Shown here: positions 1 through 9,287 of the stretch, in pieces
Layout of the letters: the number at the start of each line of letters is the position of its first letter
Numbering within the stretch: the first letter of the stretch is position 1
Assembly (NCBI RefSeq): GCF_001045455.1
Contig: NZ_LFNE01000003.1
Span: 248,001 to 312,000 of the forward strand
Reading direction: 5' to 3'
DNA from: Chryseobacterium sp. FH2
Lineage (GTDB): Bacteria > Bacteroidota > Bacteroidia > Flavobacteriales > Weeksellaceae
DNA length: 64,000 nucleotides
The notes under the pieces: generated by a model
The model's database searches: none
The model's input: only the letters and a program-made list of their open reading frames with translations
Told to the model about the DNA's origin: nothing
Made by a program: the position numbers and the translations under genes

Positions 1-32
1 AACGTTTGGGGGCTAAAAACACACGAGTAACG

Positions 33-60
33 ACCGGTAGAAAATTTCTACCGGTTTTTT
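33..60 (+). terminator. Rho-independent terminator of an upstream gene
   Basis: An inverted repeat (ACCGGTAGAAA with its complement) is followed by a run of T. It should end a gene that lies left of the window and insulate the sigma-factor gene that follows. Confidence 0.75.
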
Positions 61-125
61 ATTTTTTCCCAAAAATGTTGTAACAAATTTTTGAGTAGCT
101 AACTAACTCCTCAGAGTAGGAAATC

Positions 126-626
126 ATGAATTCATTAGAACAAGAATTTTTAGATAAGATTGAAAAGCATAAAGGAATCATTTTTAAGATTTCTAAAATG
201 TATATGGATCATAAAGACGATCGGGATGATCTCTTTCAGGAGATTACTTTTCAGGCTTGGAAAGCTTATCCGAATTTTAGAAGACAAAGTGAATTTTCAA
301 CCTGGCTGTACAGAATTGCTTTGAATACGGCTATTATTTTCCTTACAGCTGCAAAGAAAAGAAATTTTATAGGAAATGAAGATTTTACTAATTATAAGAT
401 TATACAGGATGAATATGATCACGAAAAAGAAGAAAAGTTAGCAAAGATGTACAATGCGGTTCATCAGTTAGATCCTATTGATAAAGCTTTTATTTTTTAT
501 TACCTGGAAAATTTTTCCGGAAAACAGATTGCCGAGCAAATGGGTATTTCGGAAGGAAATGTAAGAGTAAAAATGAATCGTGCAAAAAATAAGCTGAAAG
601 ATATCTTAAACTCAAATAAATACTAA
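126..626 (+). CDS. ECF-type RNA polymerase sigma factor
   Basis: A 166-residue sigma-70 family protein of the extracytoplasmic-function group, which directs RNA polymerase to a small set of promoters. Region 2 lies at about residues 15-70 and includes the RDDLFQEITFQAW segment used for core binding and -10 recognition. Region 4 lies at about 112-160 with a helix-turn-helix (KQIAEQMGISEGNVRVKMNRAK). The length is normal for a minimal ECF factor. The next gene starts 18 bases downstream and encodes a membrane protein, so the pair is probably one operon. The membrane protein may serve as anti-sigma factor, which is inferred from position only. The ATG follows an AGGAAATC leader. Confidence 0.93.
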   Translation: MNSLEQEFLDKIEKHKGIIFKISKMYMDHKDDRDDLFQEITFQAWKAYPNFRRQSEFSTWLYRIALNTAIIFLTAAKKRNFIGNEDFTNYKIIQDEYDHEKEEKLAKMYNAVHQLDPIDKAFIFYYLENFSGKQIAEQMGISEGNVRVKMNRAKNKLKDILNSNKY

Positions 627-644
627 TTTTTTAAATCAACAACA

Positions 645-1241
645 ATGAATATAGATGAACTGAAAAATATATGGAATGAAGATGATTCCTTCGAAGAAAC
701 ACCTGAAGTCACCATTGAACAAAGTAATAAACTGAATCTTCCGCTTGAAAAAATGCGTAAAAATATGCGTATGGAATTTTGGTCTACGGTAGGGATTTTT
801 ATTTTTTCTTTTGGCCTGATAAGCTTATGTGAAGCTCCTTTTAAGTTTAAATTTTATATTTCTATATTAATTGCGTCAATGGTTTTCGTTACATTTTTCT
901 TTTATAATAAGTTCTTTAAACTGTATAAGGATATGAGCAATCCTGCTTTGAAAACTTTTGACGGATTGAATGAATTGCTGCATCAGTTCAACTTAAATAA
1001 GCAATATTATCTTTCTTTTTATGTAGCATTTGCCCCGTTTTTGGTCTGTGAATTAATCATAGTAATGGAGTTTATTCCCAGTCCGAAACCTATATCAGAT
1101 TTACGGGCGGCAACTATTCTTATTAGTACTCTTGTAATAGGTATGTCTTTATTATTTTTATTTGGAACCTGGTGGTTTAAGAGGTTGTATGGAAGAAATA
1201 TAAAACATGTTGAAAATCTTATAAAACAACTGAGAAAATAA
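645..1241 (+). CDS. Membrane protein co-transcribed with the ECF sigma factor
   Basis: A 198-residue protein with a soluble, acidic N-terminus (about 1-45) followed by four predicted hydrophobic segments, around residues 48-64, 70-88, 120-142 and 150-174. The C-terminal tail is basic. No named domain was recognised. Position just after an ECF sigma gene and a cytosolic N-terminal segment ahead of membrane helices fit a membrane-bound partner or anti-sigma factor, but it lacks an obvious zinc-binding anti-sigma motif. It ends three bases before a GC-rich hairpin. Function is unproven. Confidence 0.75.
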   Translation: MNIDELKNIWNEDDSFEETPEVTIEQSNKLNLPLEKMRKNMRMEFWSTVGIFIFSFGLISLCEAPFKFKFYISILIASMVFVTFFFYNKFFKLYKDMSNPALKTFDGLNELLHQFNLNKQYYLSFYVAFAPFLVCELIIVMEFIPSPKPISDLRAATILISTLVIGMSLLFLFGTWWFKRLYGRNIKHVENLIKQLRK

Positions 1242-1244
1242 AGA

Positions 1245-1270
1245 TTTCGGCGGGCTAAAGCCCGCCGAAA
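1245..1270. terminator. GC-rich bidirectional hairpin terminator
   Basis: A perfect 12-bp stem, TTTCGGCGGGCT with its complement, closed by an AA spacer. It lies between the convergent ends of the sigma-operon membrane gene and the S41 peptidase gene. It is far richer in GC than its surroundings. The same TTTCGGCGGG arms recur at 42567-42601. Confidence 0.7.
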
Positions 1271-1273
1271 CCT

Positions 1274-2812
1274 TTATTTGTTTGGATTCTCTTTTTCTTT
1301 CTTTATTTCGCTTATTATCCAGTCAAGTTGCGGATCTTTCTTTTCAATAATATCCTGCATGCTTTCTGTTACCGTAACGTCAGGAATTACGCCTCGATAG
1401 GTATTCGTAAAATTGATATTAGGCTGTACCAAAAGCAATCCGATAGGTAATTTAATCTTAGAATTTGGTAGTTTTTGATAGGAATAAAATCCGGCAACAG
1501 TTCCGTCATTGGCACCCCCGGTTTCTTCACCTACCAAAACAACTCTTTTATCATTTTTAAGTTTAGAGGTAATAATAGATGAAGCTGAAAAACTTCCACC
1601 GTTTATAAGTACAAAAACCTTTCCGTTAAAAGCATTTTTATTAGGTTTTGTCGGCTTGTCGGCTTTCATTTTATAATATACTTTTCCGTCTTTTTTATAA
1701 GTGCTGAAAGTCTGGCCAAAAAGATAACTTGGATAAAAAATACTCTTCAGGGCATATTCAAAAGGTTTACTTTTTCTGAAATAATTGGTTCTTAATGGAG
1801 TCAGTTTTGAAGTCACCTGAGAAGGTTTTATTAAGACATAAGGCTCAGGAGCAAGATAGGAATACAGGTTATTAATTTCATCCAAAGAACCTCCGTAGTT
1901 ATTGCGGACATCTATGACAAGGTAAGAAGATTTTGCGTTTTTAATCTTTTCAAAAGTTTCTTTGTAAAATTTATTAGAATACTCCCTTGAAAAGCTTTTC
2001 ACTTTTATGTAAGCAACTGTACTGTCTTTATCTAAAAATTTAAAATTCCTGTTGTAAGAATTACTGAAAGCCACATAATCATTTAATTTTTTTTCCTGAT
2101 CTCTTTTTTCCTGTTCTTTATCTTTTTTAAGTTCGGTTTTAGATTTAGATTCTCTTGTCAAAGTATATTTTTTTCTTTGTCCGTTATAAAGGGTTTCAAT
2201 GGTTGTGCTGTCAACAAAGCCATTTTCAGCGGTATAGAAATTAAAAAAAACATCTTTTAAAAAATAAGGTTGAAAAGTACTGTTAAAACCATCACTGCTG
2301 ATTAGAGTTTTATATTTTTTCATCAATTCAGGAACGGGAATATCATTTACAGATAAAATCTCTGTTCCGGGCTTTATATTTTGAATAGAATCTTTATTTT
2401 CAATAATATACAAATGATCATTACCAATATAATATTCAAAACGGCTAAACATAGGTTTCTTACGTTCCAATGTTTTGATTTCCTTCTGTGTATATTTTTT
2501 TCTTGGGATTCTGAGTGAAAGATGTCCTTCTCGAATAGTTGCAATGATGGGTTGCAATTTGAAGTAGAACTGTATTGGAGTTAAAGGTTTGTCGATGGTT
2601 TGCTTAAGGCTGTCAAACTTATAGTCCAAATCTTTTTTTGAAATATACCAATACAATTTTGGATGCATTTCTTTGAGCTTGGAATAGGTGAAATCAATGT
2701 CTTCTTTTAGCTTTTCAGGAGAAACGAAAGAAGTTCGCTGTTCATTATGTTTGCTGATGGAAGTACATGAACCTAAAATTAAAACAATTAATATTAAAAC
2801 ATATTTTTTCAA
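1274..2812 (-). CDS. S41 family peptidase, lipoprotein
   Basis: A 512-residue C-terminal-processing-like serine peptidase. The N-terminus is a lipoprotein signal with lipobox LGSC (Cys16), so it should be anchored in an envelope membrane. A PDZ-like region lies at about 125-190, a charged linker at 222-242, and the S41 catalytic core from about 265. The segment NGGSFSASS (404-412) holds the likely nucleophile Ser409, and GEETGG follows about 20 residues later. The start is a TTG codon at 2812; an in-frame stop lies about 20 bases upstream and no ATG is available before the signal peptide. The substrate is unknown. Confidence 0.9.
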   Translation of the reverse strand: MKKYVLILIVLILGSCTSISKHNEQRTSFVSPEKLKEDIDFTYSKLKEMHPKLYWYISKKDLDYKFDSLKQTIDKPLTPIQFYFKLQPIIATIREGHLSLRIPRKKYTQKEIKTLERKKPMFSRFEYYIGNDHLYIIENKDSIQNIKPGTEILSVNDIPVPELMKKYKTLISSDGFNSTFQPYFLKDVFFNFYTAENGFVDSTTIETLYNGQRKKYTLTRESKSKTELKKDKEQEKRDQEKKLNDYVAFSNSYNRNFKFLDKDSTVAYIKVKSFSREYSNKFYKETFEKIKNAKSSYLVIDVRNNYGGSLDEINNLYSYLAPEPYVLIKPSQVTSKLTPLRTNYFRKSKPFEYALKSIFYPSYLFGQTFSTYKKDGKVYYKMKADKPTKPNKNAFNGKVFVLINGGSFSASSIITSKLKNDKRVVLVGEETGGANDGTVAGFYSYQKLPNSKIKLPIGLLLVQPNINFTNTYRGVIPDVTVTESMQDIIEKKDPQLDWIISEIKKEKENPNK

Positions 2813-2984
2813 AAATTGAGTTTTAAGCTGCTAATTTATAAAGTTTAAAATTAGTGATCAATTAAATAAATAATAAATTATTCCAAAAACGGCATAATAT
2901 TAGTTAAAGAATAGCAGTCTTATTTCTAAAATTTCTTGTTTTGGGAATAAAAGTTGATACATTTACTGATTATTTTCTATACAA

Positions 2985-4082
2985 ATGATTTACACAATTA
3001 TTACGATAGCTGTTTTAATAATTTTAACATATTATATTATTACCGGTCAAGAAGTTTTTGGTGCCGAAGCAAAAGGCAAAAGACTTGAAAGGATGCAGCA
3101 ATCAAAGCATTATAAAGATAAACAATTCCAAAATTTAAGCTATACACCGTCAATTACAGAAGGGTACAGCATGCCGAAAGTAGTGTATGATTTCTTTTTT
3201 GCTAAGAAAAACCCGCTTTTGAAGCCATTACAAAATATTCCGTCAATTCATACTGATTTGAAGAGCCTTTCAAAAGATGAGGACGTGTTTATTTGGTTAG
3301 GGCATTCATCTTATTATATTCAGACAGATGGAGTTTCTTTTTTGATTGATCCAGTTTTGAGCTTATATGGTTCTCCATTTAAATTTTTCAATAAAGCCTT
3401 CGCAGGAGCAGATATTTTTAAACCTGACGATATCCCGGATTTAGATTATCTGGTCATTACCCATGATCATTATGATCATCTGGATTATCCAACAGTGAAA
3501 GCGATAAGAAATAGGGTAGGAAAAGTAATTTTACCTCTTGGAGTTGGCGCACACTTTGAAAAATGGGGTTATTCTGAAAACCAGCTGATTGAAGAAGAGT
3601 GGGGAGGAGAAGCTATTCTAGAGAATAATATTAAAATAACTTTTACTCCTGCAAGGCATTTTTCAGGGCGAAAAGTAAAAAGAAATGTGACACTTTGGAC
3701 TTCATATGTATTAGAAACGCCAACCAAAAAAATATTTTTAGGCGGTGACAGCGGCTATGATACTCATTTCAAAATGATTGGGGACAAATATGGGCCGTTT
3801 GACTATGCAATTATCGAAAACGGGCAATACAATCCTGCCTGGAAATACATTCACGCCTTACCGGAAGATGTTATTCAGGCGAGTATTGATGTAAATGCAA
3901 AAAATATTATTCCTGTTCATTCTTCCAAATTTGCATTGGCTCTTCATGCATGGAACGAACCTCTGGAAAATATAGTACGACTTGGAAAAGATAAAGATTT
4001 AAATATTCTGACCCCTATGATTGGCGAGACTGTAGATTTAAATAAAAAAGATAATCAGTTTAAAATCTGGTGGGAAAGCTAG
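2985..4082 (+). CDS. MBL-fold metallo-hydrolase (UlaG / NAPE-PLD-like)
   Basis: A 365-residue protein with an N-terminal hydrophobic anchor (1-20) and a metallo-beta-lactamase fold. The metal-binding signature THDHYDHLD lies at residues 159-167, with further His/Asp ligands in ARHFSGR, GGDSGYD and PVHSSKF. The fold and order match the UlaG/RomA/NAPE-PLD-like group, which hydrolyses phosphodiester or lactone bonds; the substrate cannot be told. The anchor suggests attachment to the inner membrane. It ends one base before the convergent GNAT gene, so the two transcripts must overlap. Confidence 0.88.
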   Translation: MIYTIITIAVLIILTYYIITGQEVFGAEAKGKRLERMQQSKHYKDKQFQNLSYTPSITEGYSMPKVVYDFFFAKKNPLLKPLQNIPSIHTDLKSLSKDEDVFIWLGHSSYYIQTDGVSFLIDPVLSLYGSPFKFFNKAFAGADIFKPDDIPDLDYLVITHDHYDHLDYPTVKAIRNRVGKVILPLGVGAHFEKWGYSENQLIEEEWGGEAILENNIKITFTPARHFSGRKVKRNVTLWTSYVLETPTKKIFLGGDSGYDTHFKMIGDKYGPFDYAIIENGQYNPAWKYIHALPEDVIQASIDVNAKNIIPVHSSKFALALHAWNEPLENIVRLGKDKDLNILTPMIGETVDLNKKDNQFKIWWES

Positions 4083-4083
4083 C

Positions 4084-4371
4084 CTAAGCATGCCAGATAT
4101 CTTTATACCTTGCCGGATGATGCTCAAATTGTTGTCTTACAAAATCACATTCAGGATCTACAAGTAAATCTTTTTCTTCGGCGTAGCGTACCAACTCATC
4201 CAGAAGCATTTTGGCATATCCCTTACCTTCATGTTCTTCATCAAGTTTGGTGTAGTAAACAATAAGTTGTCTTCCATCAACCTCTATAGACATATAGCCT
4301 GCTTTTTTTCCGTCAATTAATATCTGCAATTCATCTTGATATGGAGATATTTCAAATTTTATATTTTCCAT
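4084..4371 (-). CDS. Small GNAT-like N-acetyltransferase (Acetyltransf_CG type)
   Basis: A 95-residue protein of the short, YidJ-like GNAT group. The acetyl-CoA loop is seen as HEGKGYAKMLLDELVRYAEE (about 48-67) and the C-terminal signature as CDFVRQQFEHHP. These mini-GNATs lack the N-terminal half of full acetyltransferases; their substrates are mostly unknown. It lies convergent to the metallo-hydrolase with a one-base gap. Confidence 0.88.
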   Translation of the reverse strand: MENIKFEISPYQDELQILIDGKKAGYMSIEVDGRQLIVYYTKLDEEHEGKGYAKMLLDELVRYAEEKDLLVDPECDFVRQQFEHHPARYKDIWHA

Positions 4372-4688
4372 AATTATTGAGATTGGGTTGAGTTATTATG
4401 CTTAAAAAGAGTTTTTTTGAAAATTCCTTTCTTTAAAATTACAAATTAAAAATGATATTAAATTAAATTTTAAAAGTTTTTAAAACAATTATTAAGAAAT
4501 GAAGAGGTGAAAACGGTTCTGAAACCAGATATTTTTGGCGATAAATATTAAATTATTACGGTAGAATTAAAAATATTTCAAAGATATTGGGCGGATTATA
4601 TGATTTTTAACAAATTTTGGGAATAGACGTCATTGATTTGGCATTTTAATTGAGAATGTTATGGTAGTTTAATTTAAAATGAGGAAAA
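4372..4688. other. AT-rich intergenic region
   Basis: This gap lies between the divergent GNAT gene and the secreted-protein gene. It is very AT-rich and should carry both promoters. I see no gene, hairpin or repeat that I could name. Confidence 0.5.
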
Positions 4689-5114
4689 ATGAAAAAGATA
4701 GTATTGACAGCATTATTAATTGGGACTTTTAGTCTAAGTTATGCACAGTCAGATTATTATAATGATTATAGAAGAAGTGTAACAGATATCAACTGGCAGA
4801 CTGTTGCAGCAGATTTATTATTGTCTAAAACTCAGTCTAATCAGATTGTAGCCCTGAACGACAGGTATGATGATTACGACTCTTGGAACAGGGTATATAT
4901 TCATAATCCCGATGGCTGGAGAAATGACCGATATACTGAGCTGGAAAGAATTATGGGACGTGAGAAATATTTGAAATTTAAAAATAAATATTACAAAGGT
5001 CAGAATCCGGTTGCTGTCTACAACAGAAATAAAAATAATGACAAACGATATAAGCATATGACTGAAAAGTCAAAAACGCATAAAGAAAACTCTGGAAAAG
5101 GGCATCGTCATTAA
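4689..5114 (+). CDS. Small secreted protein, function unknown
   Basis: A 141-residue protein with a clear signal peptide ending in SYAQ (about residue 20). The mature part is rich in Tyr, Asp, Arg and Asn, and ends in a very basic Lys/His-rich tail. The middle (LLSKTQSNQIVALNDRYDDYDSW and RIMGREKYLKFKNKYY) resembles the helical 'sensor of stress' style seen in small flavobacterial periplasmic proteins, but no family was recognised with certainty. It is followed by a good terminator and has no operon partner. Confidence 0.75.
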   Translation: MKKIVLTALLIGTFSLSYAQSDYYNDYRRSVTDINWQTVAADLLLSKTQSNQIVALNDRYDDYDSWNRVYIHNPDGWRNDRYTELERIMGREKYLKFKNKYYKGQNPVAVYNRNKNNDKRYKHMTEKSKTHKENSGKGHRH

Positions 5115-5145
5115 ATTTTTGTCAACTACATATTCAATTTTAAAG

Positions 5146-5171
5146 TGACTGGTCGTAGATCAGTCATTTTT
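5146..5171 (+). terminator. Rho-independent terminator
   Basis: The hairpin TGACTG...CAGTCA with a three-base loop is followed by five T residues, 32 bases after the stop codon of the secreted-protein gene. Confidence 0.7.
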
Positions 5172-5189
5172 ATGAAAAATAGTAAGAGA

Positions 5190-5375
5190 GCCATCTGTCT
5201 GTTATCCGATGCAGACTGAAGGGCGAACATACTTCAAGGTATCTAAAAAATTCAGTCATTCACAGTTGGTAATTGTTGGAAGCTTTTTCCCGCTATCCAC
5301 TCATACTCCTCGCTCCAAAGCTTCGTCCACAGCCTGCTGTGGGGTAACCGTTTCTATCGGGGCTATTAATAAATG
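5190..5375 (-). repeat. Probable dispersed flavobacterial intergenic repeat, degenerate
   Basis: The segment is less AT-rich than its surroundings and has no ORF. Read on the minus strand it runs from AGCCCCGATAGAAACGG to ATAGCGGGAAAAAGCTTCC. I recognise this word pair as typical of short repeats scattered between genes in flavobacterial genomes. Only one copy is present in this window, so the family assignment rests on memory and not on comparison here. Confidence 0.45.
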
Positions 5376-5463
5376 ATAAATAAATATCCACTCATCATTC
5401 ATAATTTATAAAAACAATCATTTTTATGATATGGGTATTGTTTGAATTTTATAATTTTGAATC

Positions 5464-6369
5464 ATGGAATCTAAAGAAACAGTAAAAGGGTTTTATGAGC
5501 GAAACGCTTTGAATCAAGGTTTACAATGTGTTAAAACTCCGGGAATCGGTCATTTTAATGTATTTTCGCGCGAACATTGTTCTTCAATTACGCCTTACAG
5601 TAGAAGAGATTATTATAAAATATCTCTGATAATAGGAAAAGGTAAGCTTCATTATGCAGATAAATGGATAAAAGTGGATAAACCTGTATTGCTGTTTTCA
5701 AACCCTGTTATTCCGTATTCCTGGGAAGCTGAGGATGAAGAGCAAACAGGTTGGTTTTGTCTCTTTACAGATCAGTTTCTGCATAATGGCAATCGCTTGG
5801 GAGCAATCAATGATTCGCCTTTTTTTAAGATTGGCGGAACTCCCGTTTTCTTTGTTAATGAAGAGCAGCAGCAGGTTATTTCTGATATTTTTATTAAAAT
5901 GATGACAGAAATTCAGTCTGATTATCTACACAAATATGATATGCTTCGTGCATACCTTCATCTCATGATCCATGAATCAATGAAGATGCACCCTGCCGAA
6001 AATTTTGAACCTTATCAAAATGCTTCTCAGAGAGTGGCATCTCTTTTTATGGAATTGCTTGAAAGACAGTTTCCTATTGATAGCCCGGAGGCTTACTTAA
6101 AATTAAAAACGCCAACTGATTACGCGGAAAGTCTTTCAATTCACGTAAATTCATTAAACCGATCGGTGAAAGAAATTACCGGAAAAACAACGAGTCAGCA
6201 GATTGCTCTGAGAATAATCCAGGAAGCTAATGCTTTATTGAAGCATACAGATTGGAATATCTCGGAAATTGCTTACGGACTCGGTTTTGAAGAACCTGCC
6301 TATTTTACCAATTATTTTAAAAAGCAAACAGGAATGACACCAAATACAGTAAGAACTTCTGTTGTTTGA
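5464..6369 (+). CDS. AraC family transcriptional regulator
   Basis: A 301-residue regulator. The N-terminal half (about 30-150) is a cupin-like ligand-sensing domain and the C-terminal 100 residues hold two helix-turn-helix units (PTDYAESLSIHVNSLNRSVK and WNISEIAYGLGFEEPAYFTNYF), the classic AraC/XylS DNA-binding signature. The aldo/keto reductase gene begins 88 bases downstream on the same strand and an exporter follows. Control of these two genes is plausible but inferred. The inducer is unknown. Confidence 0.93.
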   Translation: MESKETVKGFYERNALNQGLQCVKTPGIGHFNVFSREHCSSITPYSRRDYYKISLIIGKGKLHYADKWIKVDKPVLLFSNPVIPYSWEAEDEEQTGWFCLFTDQFLHNGNRLGAINDSPFFKIGGTPVFFVNEEQQQVISDIFIKMMTEIQSDYLHKYDMLRAYLHLMIHESMKMHPAENFEPYQNASQRVASLFMELLERQFPIDSPEAYLKLKTPTDYAESLSIHVNSLNRSVKEITGKTTSQQIALRIIQEANALLKHTDWNISEIAYGLGFEEPAYFTNYFKKQTGMTPNTVRTSVV

Positions 6370-6457
6370 ATTTTATAATTCTTCGTTTGAATTCTATATT
6401 GAAATAGGTGAATCCCTGTCATAATTTTGTCATGTAAATTTTAAATCACAAACTATC

Positions 6458-7459
6458 ATGAAATTTAGAAAATTAGGAAACACAGGAGAGCAGTTGTCTG
6501 CTATCGGTTTAGGGTGTATGGGAATGAGCTTTGCATATGGTCCTTCAGATGAGCAGGAGAGTATCAGCACGTTGCATAAAGCTTTGGATCTGGGGGTAAA
6601 CTTTTGGGACACGGCAGATATGTATGCAAACGGAGAAAATGAAAAGCTGATTTCAAAAGTATTGGTTCCGAATCGGGATAAAATATTCATCGCTACAAAA
6701 TTCGGATTCAGATTTAAAGATGGAAAAGCGGGCCATAGCGGTGCTCCAGGAACATATTTTGACGGTTCGCCGGAATGGATAAAGCAAGCGGTTGATTTAA
6801 GTCTTCAAAGATTAAAGATTGATGTAATTGATTTGTATTACGCTCACCGGGTTGATCCGAACATTCCCGTTGAAGAAACCGTAGGAGCAATGGCAGATTT
6901 GGTAAAAGCCGGAAAAGTACGATATTTAGGATTGTCAGAAGCATCTGCAGAATCTATCAGGAAAGCGGATAAAATTCATCCGATTACAGCGCTGCAATCA
7001 GAATATTCATTGCTGACAAAAGATGTTGAAAAAGAAATTTTACCGACAATCAGAGAGTTGGGAATTAGCTTAGTTCCATATTCGCCTTTAGCTAGAGGGC
7101 TTTTTTCGAATATCAATGATGTTCAGAATTTTGGTGACGAAGATTTCAGAAAATCTTTACCTCGTTATCAGGCTGAATATCTTGAAAACAATAAGAATCT
7201 GGCAAAAGAAATCAATGATTTTGCAGCATCTAAAGGTGTAAAAGGTACTCAATTGGCGCTTGCCTGGGTATTGAACCAGGGTGATGATATTATCCCGATT
7301 CCGGGAACGAAACGTATTAAATATCTGGAGGAAAATATTGCCGCTACTGATATTGAGCTTTCCTCATCAGATATAGAGACTATTGATCTTATCCTTAAAA
7401 AATATCCAAATATTGGAGAAAGATATAGTGAAGGTTCAATGAAATTAGTAAATAACTAA
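6458..7459 (+). CDS. Aldo/keto reductase
   Basis: A 333-residue NADPH-dependent oxidoreductase with a TIM-barrel fold. The catalytic tetrad is visible as Asp51, Tyr56 (DTADMY), Lys81 (ATKFGF) and His130 (YYAHR). The C-terminal PIPGTKR segment is the cofactor phosphate-binding site. The sequence resembles the AKR13/YakC-like group, which reduces assorted aldehydes and ketones. It lies between an AraC regulator and a drug exporter, which suggests a detoxification role. A strong terminator follows. Confidence 0.93.
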   Translation: MKFRKLGNTGEQLSAIGLGCMGMSFAYGPSDEQESISTLHKALDLGVNFWDTADMYANGENEKLISKVLVPNRDKIFIATKFGFRFKDGKAGHSGAPGTYFDGSPEWIKQAVDLSLQRLKIDVIDLYYAHRVDPNIPVEETVGAMADLVKAGKVRYLGLSEASAESIRKADKIHPITALQSEYSLLTKDVEKEILPTIRELGISLVPYSPLARGLFSNINDVQNFGDEDFRKSLPRYQAEYLENNKNLAKEINDFAASKGVKGTQLALAWVLNQGDDIIPIPGTKRIKYLEENIAATDIELSSSDIETIDLILKKYPNIGERYSEGSMKLVNN

Positions 7460-7470
7460 AAACTATATAC

Positions 7471-7512
7471 AATCCAGATTCCTGAATTCATTTTCAGGAA
7501 TCTGGATTTTTT
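7471..7512 (+). terminator. Rho-independent terminator
   Basis: A 16-bp perfect stem (AATCCAGATTCCTGAA and complement) around a six-base loop is followed by a T run. It separates the aldo/keto reductase from the exporter gene, so the latter likely depends on readthrough or its own promoter. Confidence 0.85.
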
Positions 7513-7525
7513 ATGAAAAGGTTTA

Positions 7526-8725
7526 ATGATAGAAATGAAGATTCTTAAAGAAAAAAATCAATTTATTGCCACAATTTTAGCTTTTGCTGTAATTCCGATG
7601 TCTGGTTTGGCTACGGATATTTACCTGCCATCAATGCCGAGTATGGCAACGGAACTGCATCAGGCTGAAAGCAATATTCAGCTTACTTTATCCATATTTT
7701 TAATCAGTTACGGATTGACTCAGTTTTTTGCGGGAAGTATTGTGGATTCATTTGGAAGATACAGGGTTTCGATGGCTTCGCTGGCTTTGTTTGTTGTTTC
7801 TTTTTTAGTTACAGCCACTACTCAAAATATCATGGTAATCTACGCAATGCGTGTTCTACAAGGGATTTTGTCTGGGTTTGCGGTGGTTTCAAAAAGGGCA
7901 TTTTTTGTAGATGTTTATGAAGGAGAAGAACGGAAACATTATTTGAGTATTATGACCATTGTGTGGTCTGTAGGTCCTATTATTGCACCGTTTATCGGAG
8001 GATATTTACAAAAAAATTTCGGATGGCAGTCCAATTTTTATGTGCTGGCTGGTTACAGTGTATTGCTTTTAATTTTAGAGTTAATATTTTCAGGGGAAAC
8101 ATTGAAAAAACGAAATCCTTTTCATGTTGAATTCTTATTAAAAGAATATGAGTCAATGTTTAAGACAAAAGATTTCTTTTACGGAATGCTGATGTGCGGA
8201 CTGAGCTATTCAATGATTATGTTCTTTAATTTGTGCGGTTCTTTCATTATTGAGCATAAAATGGGATATTCTGAAGTTGTTGCGGGCTATGTTTCATTAA
8301 TTCTTGGTTTTGCCTGGATGACAGGAGGTTTTTTAGGAAAAGCATTAATCAATAAAGCATTTTTGCCTAAAATTCGTTACGCCAATTTTATTCAATTATT
8401 TTTGATCATTTTAATGTTTATTGCTTCCTATTTTTTAAGCAATATTTATAGTTTGGTGGCTTTTGCATTCTTAATTCATGTAACAGCCGGGTTTATATTT
8501 AATAATTATTTTTCTTACTGTATCGGAAGGTTTCCGAATTCTGCGGGAATTGCAGGTGGTTTGACGGGTGGAATTGCTTTTATCATAACATCAGCGATCA
8601 GTTATGGAATTGTGGCTGTCATCAAACCTCAGATTCAATTACAGGTTGCAGAAGGATATTTTGTTTTGGGAATGTTGGGGTTGTTGATTTTAAGTATGAT
8701 TAAAATTAGGAAAGCACACATTTAA
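7526..8725 (+). CDS. MFS multidrug exporter, Bcr/CflA type
   Basis: A 399-residue inner-membrane transporter with 12 hydrophobic segments. The N-terminal motif LATDIYLPSMPSM in the first loop and GSIVDSFGRYRVSM between helices 2 and 3 are typical of the DHA1 Bcr/CflA group, which exports drugs and small metabolites by proton antiport. Two starts are possible, ATG 7526 and ATG 7535; the second gives the more typical MKILKEKN start. It sits only 13 bases after a terminator. Confidence 0.9.
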   Translation: MIEMKILKEKNQFIATILAFAVIPMSGLATDIYLPSMPSMATELHQAESNIQLTLSIFLISYGLTQFFAGSIVDSFGRYRVSMASLALFVVSFLVTATTQNIMVIYAMRVLQGILSGFAVVSKRAFFVDVYEGEERKHYLSIMTIVWSVGPIIAPFIGGYLQKNFGWQSNFYVLAGYSVLLLILELIFSGETLKKRNPFHVEFLLKEYESMFKTKDFFYGMLMCGLSYSMIMFFNLCGSFIIEHKMGYSEVVAGYVSLILGFAWMTGGFLGKALINKAFLPKIRYANFIQLFLIILMFIASYFLSNIYSLVAFAFLIHVTAGFIFNNYFSYCIGRFPNSAGIAGGLTGGIAFIITSAISYGIVAVIKPQIQLQVAEGYFVLGMLGLLILSMIKIRKAHI

Positions 8726-8849
8726 TATGAGCAAAAGAGAACTATTGCCGGAACTGTTAAGTTCTGTTCCTTTTTCAAGGGCTTACATCATTTGTTCTGG
8801 TCTGGATTAGACTTTACAAAGAAAAATGCTGAACGCTTTGCATGGCTTC

Positions 8850-9287
8850 GGGAAGGTGTGTATTTTTTAATTGTTTCAATATCTTTTGTAGTAATTTTTG
8901 CAGATGGATGAAATAGGGGTAGTTATGAAGAGGCATTTTTCCTTTTTGCAGCATATTTAAAATTACAAACATTTTTCCCTGATGTTCCCCCGGCTGAATA
9001 GTTCCATTCTGAAAAGTTTAAAACTTCTCTGGCTCTTTTGATATCTTAGTTTACCGTCAAGAAATCGGAGTGATTTTATCATACCAATGTAAATTTTGCT
9101 GATTCTAATGACAATTAAAACATGAGTTTTCTAAAATAGCAAGAACATCACGTGGGGCTTCGATTTTTTTTACAACAGGTTTCCCTTCTAATGGTTTGTT
9201 GAAAAGTTGTAAAATGGCAAAAATTCCCAAAACAGCCAAAAATATGATTGCTATGTTTTGCTGTTCTGTGTTTCTTTACTGAGCTCA
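8850..9287 (-). pseudogene. Degraded haem-binding-domain protein gene
   Basis: Read on the minus strand this gap still encodes recognisable pieces of a haem-binding-domain (Haem_bd, c-type-like) protein. There is an N-terminal membrane helix (FLAVLGIFAILQLFN), then ENSCFNCH with a CxxCH motif, LHWYDKITPIS, REVLNFSEWN, ILNMLQKGKMP and KITTKDIETIKKY. These pieces lie in all three frames. A TAG stop directly follows the CxxCH motif (9105-9107), and at least three frameshifts are needed to join them. The gene is clearly dead. The region 8726-8850 and 9288-9461 around it shows nothing else. Confidence 0.8.
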
